A DNA stretch of 37,280 nt, taken from the NCBI RefSeq assembly GCF_004348265.1, contig NZ_SMNT01000058.1, positions 1-37,280 on the forward strand, in the 5' to 3' direction. Below are positions 29,150-36,999 of the stretch, piece after piece. The DNA is from Methylobacterium segetis. Lineage in GTDB: Bacteria > Pseudomonadota > Alphaproteobacteria > Rhizobiales > Beijerinckiaceae. The notes beneath the pieces were generated by a model, which did no database searches, was not told where the DNA came from, and saw nothing but the letters and a program-made list of their open reading frames with translations. Numbering within the stretch: position 1 is the stretch's first letter; the number at the start of each line of letters is the position of its first letter. The translations under genes and the position numbers were made by a program.

Positions 29150-29395
29150 TCAGAAGTCGACGGCGATCCCCTTCACCTCCCAATCCTCGTAGCGCACGGG
29201 CTCCAATCCGCCGCGCCCCTGCCTCTCGCGCTGCGCCGCGATCCCGGCAGCGCGCGCGTCGACGGCGGCGCGGCGCTCCGCGGCCTCCGCGAGGGCGCGC
29301 TCGGCCGCAGGCGTCAGGGGGCGGCGGGCTTGCGTCTCCGCAGTCGCCTCGGGTTCGGAGCGGTTCGAAGGGTCGCGGCTGTTTGGCTCTTGCAT
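29150..29395 (-). CDS. DUF1674 protein (SDHAF4-like)
   Basis: An 81-residue protein whose C-terminus RGGLEPVRYEDWEVKGIAVDF is the DUF1674 signature, shared with the mitochondrial succinate dehydrogenase assembly factor SDHAF4/Sdh8. Homologues are thought to chaperone the flavinylated SdhA subunit; this role is carried over from the eukaryotic family. The N-terminal half is low-complexity, rich in Ala, Arg and Glu. No sdh genes are in the window. Divergent from rsmB. Confidence 0.85.
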   Translation of the reverse strand: MQEPNSRDPSNRSEPEATAETQARRPLTPAAERALAEAAERRAAVDARAAGIAAQRERQGRGGLEPVRYEDWEVKGIAVDF

Positions 29396-29469
29396 CGCGT
29401 CGGCTCTGGTGGAAGGGCGTGGCGGGCGGGCCGGACGGCCCGGCCTGGGATGACGGGAAGTTAGGTTTC

Positions 29470-30837
29470 ATGGCGACACGCCGCAACGCGCCGGACGCGG
29501 CGGAGACGGGCGGGGCGGTTCCGGGGCTCGCCGCGCGACGGGTCGCGCAGGCCGCGGTGGCCGACCTCCTGGGCAAGGGCCGCGCGCAGGCGCTGGAGGA
29601 CGTGCTCGCGCAGGGGGCGCGGTCCGCGGGCCTCGACGCGGCCGACGCCGGGCTCGCCCGCGCCATCGCGACGGCGACCTTCCGCCGCCTCGGCCTCCTC
29701 GAGCGGGCGCTCGCCGCGCGCATGGCGCAGGGCCTGCCGCGCAACGACCCCCGCCTCGTCGCCCTCCTGGCCACCGGCGCGGCGCAGATCCTCGACCTCA
29801 ACGTCCCCGACCACGCCGCGGTCGATCTCTCCGTGCGCCTCGCCAAGGCGGAGAGCGGCCTGCAGCATCTCGGCGGGCTCGTGAACGCCGTGCTGCGGCG
29901 GATCGTGCGCGAGCGCGCCGCGATCCTCGCCGAGCCGGTCGAACCGCTGGCGGACAACACGCCGGACTGGCTCGCCCGGCGCTGGCGGGCGACCTACGGG
30001 GACGAGCAGGCCGCCCGCATCGCCGCGGCGCATCTGCGGGGCGCGGCGGTGGACCTCACCGTGCGCGGCGATCCCGCATCCTGGGCCGAGCGCCTCGGGG
30101 CGATCGTCCTGCCGACCGGCTCGCTGCGGTTGCGCGACGTGCGCGTGCCGGTGGCGGACCTGCCCGGCTACGAGGAAGGCGCCTGGTGGGTGCAGGACGC
30201 GGCCGCCGCCATCCCCGCGCGCCTCGTCGGCGCGGCTCCCGGCGAGGCGGTGGCGGATCTCTGCGCGGCACCGGGCGGCAAGACGGCGCAGCTCGCATCC
30301 GCCGGCGCCCGCGTCACCGCGGTCGACCGCTCGCCCGCACGCCTCGAGCGCCTGCATCGGAACCTCGCCCGGCTCGGGCTCGAGGCGGAGGTGGTGGCCT
30401 CCGACGCCCTCGCATGGCCCGAGGAGGCCCGCTTCGACGCGGTGCTCCTCGACGCGCCCTGCTCGGCGACCGGAACCATCCGCCGCCATCCCGACGTGGC
30501 CTGGACGAAGGGCGAGCCCGACCTCGCGCGGCTGACCGCCCTGCAAACGCGCCTGCTCGACAAGGCGGCCACCCTCGTCCGGCCGGGCGGCCGGCTCGTC
30601 TACTGCACCTGCTCCCTGGAGGCGGAGGAGGGGGAGGCGCAGGTTGCCGCCTTCCTCGCCCGGCATCCGGCCTACGAGCGGGTGCCCGTTCGGGCGGAGG
30701 AGGTGGGCGGATGTCCCGAGCTGATCGACGGGCAGGGCGACCTGCGCACCCTGCCGGCGCATCTCGGCGGAGGCTCGCCCGAAGGTCTGGGCGGGATGGA
30801 CGGGTTCTTCGCGAGCCGGCTGCGCCGCACCGCCTGA
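29470..30837 (+). CDS. rsmB: 16S rRNA (cytosine-C5) methyltransferase RsmB
   Basis: A 455-residue RsmB/Sun-family enzyme that methylates C967 (E. coli numbering) of 16S rRNA. An N-terminal NusB-like RNA-binding domain (about 20-160) precedes the SAM-dependent methyltransferase domain, with LCAAPGGKTAQLA for SAM binding, LDAPCSATGTIRRHPD carrying C331, and YCTCSLEAEEGE with the catalytic C381. Length is normal. Start ATG 29470. It is the first of the trio rsmB, heparinase-like gene, purH on this strand, a grouping I recall from other Hyphomicrobiales, although smaller genes are inserted here. Confidence 0.94.
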   Translation: MATRRNAPDAAETGGAVPGLAARRVAQAAVADLLGKGRAQALEDVLAQGARSAGLDAADAGLARAIATATFRRLGLLERALAARMAQGLPRNDPRLVALLATGAAQILDLNVPDHAAVDLSVRLAKAESGLQHLGGLVNAVLRRIVRERAAILAEPVEPLADNTPDWLARRWRATYGDEQAARIAAAHLRGAAVDLTVRGDPASWAERLGAIVLPTGSLRLRDVRVPVADLPGYEEGAWWVQDAAAAIPARLVGAAPGEAVADLCAAPGGKTAQLASAGARVTAVDRSPARLERLHRNLARLGLEAEVVASDALAWPEEARFDAVLLDAPCSATGTIRRHPDVAWTKGEPDLARLTALQTRLLDKAATLVRPGGRLVYCTCSLEAEEGEAQVAAFLARHPAYERVPVRAEEVGGCPELIDGQGDLRTLPAHLGGGSPEGLGGMDGFFASRLRRTA

Positions 30838-30904
30838 GGGCCAGCCGCAGGGTCGAGCGCACCGGATTCCGGCTCGGTCGGAGGCGAGGCGGTGTCGAAG
30901 AGGG

Positions 30905-31132
30905 TCAGAGCAGGCCGAGCTGCCCGCTCGGACCGCTCGGCCCGCCGCGAGCGGCGGTCGCCCCGACGATCACGCCGGCTCCGGATACGGAGGCCTTGAA
31001 CGCCGCGATGTCGGCATAGGCCTGGACCTGCGTCCGGAAGCGGACGGGCGAGCACAGGACGGCGCCGGACCGATCGTCGATCAGGGTCCAGTACCAGAGG
31101 CCGCTCGCATCCTCGGTGATGTCGAAACGCAT
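30905..31132 (-). CDS. Small DUF1508-like (YegP-type) protein
   Basis: A 75-residue protein starting MRFDITEDASGLWYWTLID. The pattern (aromatic/D, G-x-W-x-W, a short strand, then a helix with ADIAAFKASV) resembles the DUF1508/YegP fold, a small alpha-beta domain of unknown function. The Gly/Pro/Ser-rich C-terminus (about 58-75) looks disordered. ATG 31132 starts at the domain edge; the frame stays open to 31258 but the extra part is unlike the family. No clear ribosome-binding site. Confidence 0.7.
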   Translation of the reverse strand: MRFDITEDASGLWYWTLIDDRSGAVLCSPVRFRTQVQAYADIAAFKASVSGAGVIVGATAARGGPSGPSGQLGLL

Positions 31133-31399
31133 CGCAGGAAACCCACGCGGGGGATGCGAGCAGCCATATCGCGGAATGCCCTCCGAGGGGTAAAAATCAC
31201 GGGCCCAGCGGGAGTTAGCCGGCATCAAGAGCCCGATTCGCCATCGTTGTCCCCGCAATCACCGCACTTCACATGACGCAACGGACGAGAAAATGCCGGG
31301 GCGATCGGCCACGGGGGCGGAGATCGCGCGGGTTGCAACCTTGGAAGCGATGAGAAGTTGAAAGCCTTCGTGCCGGACATTCGCCGGCAAGGAGATTTC

Positions 31400-31681
31400 A
31401 TGAACAAGTCCATCGTCTTCGGCGCTCTCGCGCTCGGCCTCGCCACGCCGGCGCTCGCTCAGGATCGCGCGGTCGCGCCCAATCCGTCACCCTCGGGAAC
31501 CGTCATCCAGGGCCAGTCCAACACGACGGGCAACAGCCGCGACGTGATCATCGCGCCGGGCGCGACGGGAGCCGAGACCATCACCACGAATTCGGCCGCC
31601 GGGGGCAATGCGGGGCAGCCCTCCCGGGCGGTGCCCCAGGGCAGCGCCGGCAGCAGCGGGGGCACGAGCGGCGGCCAGTAG
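31400..31681 (+). CDS. Small secreted low-complexity protein
   Basis: A 93-residue protein with a clean signal peptide (MNKSIVFGALALGLATPALA, cleaved before QDRAVAP), leaving about 73 residues rich in Gly, Ser, Thr, Asn and Gln with a TTNSAAGGN stretch. No cysteines, no known domain; I do not recognise it. An AAGGAGA ribosome-binding site lies nine bases before ATG 31400, which strongly supports it being translated. Flanking genes run the opposite way, so it is monocistronic. A disordered periplasmic or surface protein is the simplest reading. Confidence 0.8.
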   Translation: MNKSIVFGALALGLATPALAQDRAVAPNPSPSGTVIQGQSNTTGNSRDVIIAPGATGAETITTNSAAGGNAGQPSRAVPQGSAGSSGGTSGGQ

Positions 31682-31759
31682 CGCTCCCGCCTCTTCCGAC
31701 TGCGCGGGCGGCCCGGGATTCTTCCCGGGCCGCTCCGGAGCGCGTCTCCAGGGACAGCC

Positions 31760-32035
31760 TCACGCCTCGATCGCGTCGAGATCGCGCAGGCCGGCCCAGA
31801 GTTTCCACTGCTCCCAGGCCTCCGCGAGGCAGGCCGCCGCCTCCTCCCGCGAGCCGGCGACGCCGCCGCGGCGAAAGGGCAGGGCGCCGATGTCGAGGCT
31901 CATCCCCCAGCCCCATTGCTCGGCCGCGGGCGCGGCGCTGATGCAGTCGATCCGACCGACGATGAGGGCGCCGCTCGTGGCGAAATAGGTCTCCCGGGGA
32001 TGGTCCTGCAGCCGGGTATAGACGAGTGCCGCCAT
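31760..32035 (-). CDS. Hypothetical protein
   Basis: A 91-residue soluble-looking protein (MAALVYTRLQDHPRETYFAT...). It has a mixed strand/helix composition, several Trp and Cys residues, and an acidic C-terminal helix (EEAAACLAEAWEQWKLWAGL). I do not recognise a family. GC3 is high and the frame is coherent. An alternative ATG at 32116 would add 27 residues including five Gly-Ile pairs encoded by a hexamer repeat; neither start has a convincing ribosome-binding site. Divergent from the heparinase-like gene. Confidence 0.65.
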   Translation of the reverse strand: MAALVYTRLQDHPRETYFATSGALIVGRIDCISAAPAAEQWGWGMSLDIGALPFRRGGVAGSREEAAACLAEAWEQWKLWAGLRDLDAIEA

Positions 32036-32038
32036 GCT

Positions 32039-32068
32039 GATCCCGATGCCGATGCCGATCCCGATTCC
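32039..32068. repeat. Five hexamer units (GATSCC type)
   Basis: Five successive hexamers GATCCC/GATGCC/GATGCC/GATCCC/GATTCC at the 5' end of the hypothetical gene. On the minus strand they read as Gly-Ile pairs if translation begins at 32116, or lie in the leader if it begins at 32035. Confidence 0.85.
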
Positions 32069-32217
32069 CGCGTGGATCGGGCCCGAGGGGTCCGGCGCGG
32101 CAAACAAGCGCCCCATGACATAGCGTAAACGGACGGTTAAGAGGCCGGTTCTAGCTTCATCCGTCAGAGAGACCGGCCGGGCGCATCGCGCGCTTCGCCG
32201 CCCGGTGAGGAGAACGC

Positions 32218-33939
32218 GTGCTCGGGGGGCCTGATCGCTGGCGCTTCTATCGGCTCGTCGGGCGCGAGGCCGCGCGTTCGGTGCGCGCCGCCTCGGCGCG
32301 CCTGACCGCGCCGCCGGACATCCTCGCCCGGGTCCGTGTGACGGGCCTCATCATCGCGCCCCACGACCTGCGCACCAGCGACGCCACCTTCGCCGACGAC
32401 ATCTATGCCGGCCTGTTCGTGTTCGCGGGCCGGTCGCTCGCCGTCAGCGGCGGCTCGCCCTTCGACTACACGCCGCCCTCGCCGGAATGGGCGGAGGTGC
32501 TCTACGGGTTCGGCTGGCTCAGGCACCTGCGCGCCGCCGACACGGCCCTCGCGCGCGCCAACGCCCGCGCCTTCGTCGCGGATTTCATGGCGGGACGCGG
32601 CGATCCGGCGCTCGCCCGCCCGACGCCGGTGGCGGCGCGCCGGCTGATCGCGTTCCTCAGCCAGTCGCCCCTGGTGCTCGAGGGCGCCGACCGGGCCTTC
32701 TACCAGAATTTCCTGCGCACGCTCGCCCGGAGCGCCCGTGAGCTCGAGCGGGACCTGCGCCGGGGCGTGCCGCCCTCCTGGCGGCTGCTCGCCGCGGTCG
32801 CGCTCTGCTACGCCGGCCTATGCTGCGACGGAATCCAGCCGATCCTGAAGCGGGCGACGCGGATCCTCTCGCGCGAGCTCGACCGCCAGATCATGACCGA
32901 TGGCGGCCACCGCTCCCGTGATCCGCGCTTCGCGATGGAACTGCTTCTCGACCTGCTGCCGCTGAGGCAGAGCTACCTCAGCCGCAGCGTCGATCCTCCG
33001 GAGGCCCTCCTGAGGGCGATCGACCGGATGCTGCCGCTGCTGCGCCTCCTGCGCCACGCGGACGCCTCGCTGAGCCACTTCAACGGCATGGGCGCGACGG
33101 CCGCCGACCATCTGGCCACGCTGCTGGTCTACGACGGCACCCTGGCGCAGCCGCTGATGCACGCGCCGCATTCCGGCTACGAGCGCCTCGAGGGCGGCCG
33201 CATCGTCGTGGTGGCCGATGTCGGCAAGCCTCCGCCGCTTCCCTTCTCGCGCAACGCCTGTGCCGGCACCTTGTCCTTCGAGATGTCGAGCGGCCCGCAG
33301 CGCATCGTCGTCAATTGCGGCATGCCCGAGAGCGGGACCGAACTCCGGCGCCTCGCCCGCAGCACGCCCGCCCATTCCACCGCCTCGGTCTCCGGCGCCT
33401 CGTCGAGCCACGTTCTGGCCGGAACCGGCTTCTGGGGCGAGCGCGCCGCCGCCGAGTGGGTCTGCCACCGCCTCGGCCCGATCCTGCTGCACGGCCCCTC
33501 CGAGGTGAAGTCGGAGCGCTTCACGGACGGGCCGGCCGAGGTGCTCGCCGCCCGCCACGACGGGTACGTGCGCGATCACGGCATCGTGCACGAGCGGCGC
33601 TGGCGCCTGCTGGCCGCGGAGGGCCGCCTGGAGGGGGAGGACGCCTTCCTGCGCGCCGGGGCGAGGCACCGCCCGCAGGAGGTCGCGATCCGCTTCCACC
33701 TGCACCCGTCCATTCTCGTGGGGCCGGGCCCGGACGGCGGGCTCTCGCTCGGCCTGCCCCTCGGCGAGGTCTGGGATTTCCGGGCCGAGGGCGCCGCGAT
33801 CGCGATCGAGGAGAGCGTCTACTTCGCGGGTCTCTCGGGTGCGCGCCGCACCGACCAGATCGCCCTCCATCTCGAGGTTGCCGATGGCGCGCGCGTGGCC
33901 TGGTCCTTCACCCGCCGCGGGCTCGACCCTGCCGCGTGA
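32218..33939 (+). CDS. Heparinase II/III-family protein
   Basis: A 573-residue protein with an N-terminal helical (alginate-lyase-like toroid) part, about 30-300, and a C-terminal beta-rich Hepar_II_III domain, about 310-560, including LSHFNGMGATAADHL, DVGKPPP, HSTASVSG and HGIVHERRW. Characterised members are polysaccharide lyases, but this version, found beside purH in alphaproteobacteria, has no proven substrate. No signal peptide is evident, which is unusual for a lyase and hints at a cytoplasmic or non-classical role. Start GTG 32218 after GAGGAGA. purH follows after 76 bp. Confidence 0.87.
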   Translation: MLGGPDRWRFYRLVGREAARSVRAASARLTAPPDILARVRVTGLIIAPHDLRTSDATFADDIYAGLFVFAGRSLAVSGGSPFDYTPPSPEWAEVLYGFGWLRHLRAADTALARANARAFVADFMAGRGDPALARPTPVAARRLIAFLSQSPLVLEGADRAFYQNFLRTLARSARELERDLRRGVPPSWRLLAAVALCYAGLCCDGIQPILKRATRILSRELDRQIMTDGGHRSRDPRFAMELLLDLLPLRQSYLSRSVDPPEALLRAIDRMLPLLRLLRHADASLSHFNGMGATAADHLATLLVYDGTLAQPLMHAPHSGYERLEGGRIVVVADVGKPPPLPFSRNACAGTLSFEMSSGPQRIVVNCGMPESGTELRRLARSTPAHSTASVSGASSSHVLAGTGFWGERAAAEWVCHRLGPILLHGPSEVKSERFTDGPAEVLAARHDGYVRDHGIVHERRWRLLAAEGRLEGEDAFLRAGARHRPQEVAIRFHLHPSILVGPGPDGGLSLGLPLGEVWDFRAEGAAIAIEESVYFAGLSGARRTDQIALHLEVADGARVAWSFTRRGLDPAA

Positions 33940-34015
33940 GGGGCGCGCTGGCCCGCCCGACCGGATTCATGCTACCGGCGCCGCGACGCCGCCCGACTGC
34001 CTGTACGAGTTTCCG

Positions 34016-35614
34016 ATGTCGCATGACCAAGTGCGGATCACCCGCGCGCTCCTCTCCGTCTCCGACAAGACGGGCCTCGTCGAGTTCGCCCGCGCCCTCG
34101 GCGCGCGCGGCGTCGATCTCGTCTCCACCGGCGGCACCCACCGCGCGCTGCGCGAGGCGGGCCTGCCCGTCACCGAGGTCGCCGACCTGACGGGCTTCCC
34201 CGAGATGATGGACGGGCGGGTGAAGACCCTGCACCCGGCGGTCCATGGCGGCCTGCTCGCCGTGCGCGACAACCCGGAGCATCAGGCGGCGCTCGCCGCC
34301 CACGGGATCGGCGCGATCGACCTCCTCGTCGTCAATCTCTACCCCTTCGAGGCGACGATCGCGGCGGGGCGCGCATACGACGATTGCGTCGAGAACATCG
34401 ACGTGGGCGGCCCGGCCATGATCCGCGCGGCGGCGAAGAACCACGCCGACGTCGCCGTGGTCACCGACGTCTCGGATTATGCCGGCCTCCTCACGGAGCT
34501 TGAGGGGGGAGGGGGCGCGCTGAGTGCAGCCACGCGGCGCCGGCTCGCGCAGAAGGCCTTCGCCCGCACCGCCGCCTACGACGCGGCGATCGCCAACTGG
34601 CTGTCCGGTGAGATCGAGGCGGACGGGACCCCCGCCTTCCGCGCCTTCGGCGGCAGCCTCGCGCAGGGCCTGCGCTACGGCGAGAACCCGCACCAATCCG
34701 CGGCCTTCTACCGGGCTCCCGGGATCGTCCGGGCGGGCATCGCGAGTGCCCGCCAGCTCCAGGGCAAGGAACTCTCCTACAACAACTTCAACGACACGGA
34801 CGCGGCCTACGAATGCGTCGCCGAGTTCGATCCGGCCCGCGCCGCGGCTGTCGCCATCATCAAGCACGCTAATCCCTGCGGGGTCGCGGAGGGGGCCAGC
34901 CTGCTGGAGGCCTACGAGCGGGCGCTCGCCTGCGACCCGACCTCGGCCTTCGGCGGCATCGTGGCGCTGAACCGCCCCCTCGACGCGGACGCCGCGCGCA
35001 GGATCGTCGAGATCTTCACGGAGGTGATCATCGCGCCCGACGCGTCGGAGGACGCGATCGCGATCGTCGCGGCCAAGAAGAACCTGCGCCTGCTCCTCGC
35101 CGGCGGCCTGCCGGACCCGCGGGCGCCCGGCGAGACCGTGCGCAGCCTCTCGGGCGGGCTGCTCGTCCAGGGCCGGGACAACGCCGTCGTGGACGACATG
35201 CCGCTCACCGTCGTGACGAAGCGGGCGCCGAGCGAGGCCGAATCCGCCGACCTGCGGTTCGCCTACCGGGTCGCCAAGCACGTCAAGTCGAACGCCATCG
35301 TCTACGCGAAGAGCGGCGCGACGGTCGGCATCGGCGCGGGGCAGATGTCGCGGGTGGATTCCTCGCGCATCGCCGCCTGGAAGGCCGCGGAAGCGGCCAG
35401 GAGCCTCGGCCTCGCCGAGAGCCTGGCCAAGGGCGCCGTGGTGGCGTCGGACGCCTTCTTCCCCTTCGCGGACGGCCTGCTCGCGGCGGCCGAGGCCGGC
35501 GCCACGGCGGTGATCCAGCCCGGCGGCTCGATGCGCGACGCGGAGGTGATCGCGGCCGCCGACGAGGCCGGGCTCGCCATGGTGTTCACGGGGCACCGGC
35601 ACTTCCGGCACTGA
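34016..35614 (+). CDS. purH: Bifunctional AICAR transformylase / IMP cyclohydrolase
   Basis: A 532-residue enzyme for the last two steps of purine synthesis. The IMP cyclohydrolase (MGS-like) domain spans about 1-200: LLSVSDKTGL, STGGTHRAL, GRVKTLHPAVHGGLL. The AICAR formyltransferase domain covers the rest: LRYGENPHQSAAFY, the catalytic K283-H284 in IKHANPCG, SNAIVYAKSGATVGIGAGQMSRVDS, and the C-terminal DAFFPFADGL. Length is normal. ATG 34016 is chosen because the conserved sequence begins just after it; upstream in-frame sequence overlaps the heparinase gene. A large hairpin lies 30 bp after the stop. Confidence 0.96.
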   Translation: MSHDQVRITRALLSVSDKTGLVEFARALGARGVDLVSTGGTHRALREAGLPVTEVADLTGFPEMMDGRVKTLHPAVHGGLLAVRDNPEHQAALAAHGIGAIDLLVVNLYPFEATIAAGRAYDDCVENIDVGGPAMIRAAAKNHADVAVVTDVSDYAGLLTELEGGGGALSAATRRRLAQKAFARTAAYDAAIANWLSGEIEADGTPAFRAFGGSLAQGLRYGENPHQSAAFYRAPGIVRAGIASARQLQGKELSYNNFNDTDAAYECVAEFDPARAAAVAIIKHANPCGVAEGASLLEAYERALACDPTSAFGGIVALNRPLDADAARRIVEIFTEVIIAPDASEDAIAIVAAKKNLRLLLAGGLPDPRAPGETVRSLSGGLLVQGRDNAVVDDMPLTVVTKRAPSEAESADLRFAYRVAKHVKSNAIVYAKSGATVGIGAGQMSRVDSSRIAAWKAAEAARSLGLAESLAKGAVVASDAFFPFADGLLAAAEAGATAVIQPGGSMRDAEVIAAADEAGLAMVFTGHRHFRH

Positions 35615-35643
35615 GGGGCAGCCGCCCTCGCATCCCGGGGAAA

Positions 35644-35673
35644 CGGCCCCGCCACGCTGCCGTGGCGGGGCCG
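35644..35673. terminator. Long perfect hairpin between convergent purH and hslU
   Basis: A 13-bp perfect stem (35644-35656 with 35661-35673) and loop CTGC, almost midway between two converging stops. No T-run follows on either strand, so it may act as a bidirectional roadblock or RNA 3'-end stabiliser rather than a standard terminator. Confidence 0.6.
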
Positions 35674-35685
35674 CCTCCCGGCCGG

Positions 35686-36999
35686 TCAGAGGATGAAGCG
35701 GCTGAGATCCGCGTTCGCGGCGAGGCTCTCCACGCGATCGCGCACGTAGGCGGCGTCGATCGTGACCGTCTCGCCCGAGCGGTCGGTCGCCGTGAAGGAG
35801 ATGTCGTCGATCACCCGCTCCAGCACCGTCTGGAGGCGGCGGGCGCCGATGTTCTCGACGGAGGAATTCACCTCCACCGCGACGCGGGCGAGCGCGTCGA
35901 CCGCGTCCTCCGTGAAGGCGAGGGTGACGCCCTCCGTCTCCAGCAACGCCACCGTCTGCTTGAGCAGGCTCGCCTCGGTCGTGGTGAGGATCTGCTTGAA
36001 ATCCTCGACCGTCAGGGGCGCGAGCTCCACCCGGATCGGCAGGCGGCCCTGCAACTCGGGCAGGAGGTCGGCGGGCTTCGAGACGTGGAAGGCGCCCGAG
36101 GCGATGAACAGGACGTGGTCGGTCCTCACCGGCCCGTGCTTGGTGGCGACCGTGGTGCCCTCGATCAGGGGGAGGAGGTCGCGCTGCACGCCCTCGCGGG
36201 AGACGTCGGCGCCCGAGCGCCCCTCGCGGGCGCAGATCTTGTCGATCTCGTCGAGGAAGACGATCCCGTTGTCCTCGACCTCGCGGACGGCCTCCTGGAT
36301 CAGGGCGTCGTTGTCGACGAGCTTGTCGGATTCCTCGGCGAGCAGCGGTGCGTAGGCGTCGCGCACGGTGACGCGGCGCGGCTTGCCCTTCGCGCCGCCG
36401 AGCGCCTTGCCCAGCATGTCGCCGAGGTTGATCGCCCCCATCGAGGCGCCCGGCACGCCGGGGATGTCGAACATCGGCAGGCCGGCGGGCGGGCCGGAGG
36501 CGAGTTCGAGCTCGACCTCCTTGTCGTCGAGTTCGCTGTTGCGCAGCTTCTTGCGGAAGCTGTCGCGGGTCGCTTGGCTCGCGGTCGGGCCGACGAGGGC
36601 GTCGAGGATGCGGTTCTCGGCGGCCGCCTCCGCCTTGGCCTTGACCCCGCGGCGCTTCTCCTCGCGCCGCAGGCCGATGCCGACCTCGACGAGGTCGCGC
36701 ACGATCTGCTCGACGTCGCGACCGACGTAGCCGACCTCGGTGAACTTGGTGGCCTCGACCTTGAGGAAGGGCGCGCCCGCGAGCCGGGCGAGGCGGCGGG
36801 CGATCTCGGTCTTGCCGCAGCCGGTCGGCCCGATCATCAGGATGTTCTTGGGCGCGACCTCGTCGCGCAGCGGGCCCTTCAGCTGCTGGCGCCGCCAGCG
36901 GTTGCGAAGGGCGATGGCGACCGCGCGCTTGGCATCGTGCTGGCCGACGATGAAGCGGTTGAGTTCGGAGACGATCTCGCGGGGGGAGAAGGTGGTCAT
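35686..36999 (-). CDS. hslU: ATP-dependent protease ATPase subunit HslU
   Basis: A 437-residue AAA+ unfoldase that feeds substrates to the HslV peptidase. Walker A GPTGCGKT at 57-64, the central pore GYVG at 90-93, Walker B IVFLDEIDKI, the I-domain between them (about 110-240), and the C-terminal ...RFIL that docks into HslV. ATG 36999 follows AGGAG and gives the family start SPREIVSELNRFIVGQ. hslV is not in the window, but would be expected upstream beyond the edge. The ATG overlaps the stop of the preceding membrane-protein gene (ATGA), so hslU is likely coupled to it. Confidence 0.95.
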   Translation of the reverse strand: MTTFSPREIVSELNRFIVGQHDAKRAVAIALRNRWRRQQLKGPLRDEVAPKNILMIGPTGCGKTEIARRLARLAGAPFLKVEATKFTEVGYVGRDVEQIVRDLVEVGIGLRREEKRRGVKAKAEAAAENRILDALVGPTASQATRDSFRKKLRNSELDDKEVELELASGPPAGLPMFDIPGVPGASMGAINLGDMLGKALGGAKGKPRRVTVRDAYAPLLAEESDKLVDNDALIQEAVREVEDNGIVFLDEIDKICAREGRSGADVSREGVQRDLLPLIEGTTVATKHGPVRTDHVLFIASGAFHVSKPADLLPELQGRLPIRVELAPLTVEDFKQILTTTEASLLKQTVALLETEGVTLAFTEDAVDALARVAVEVNSSVENIGARRLQTVLERVIDDISFTATDRSGETVTIDAAYVRDRVESLAANADLSRFIL

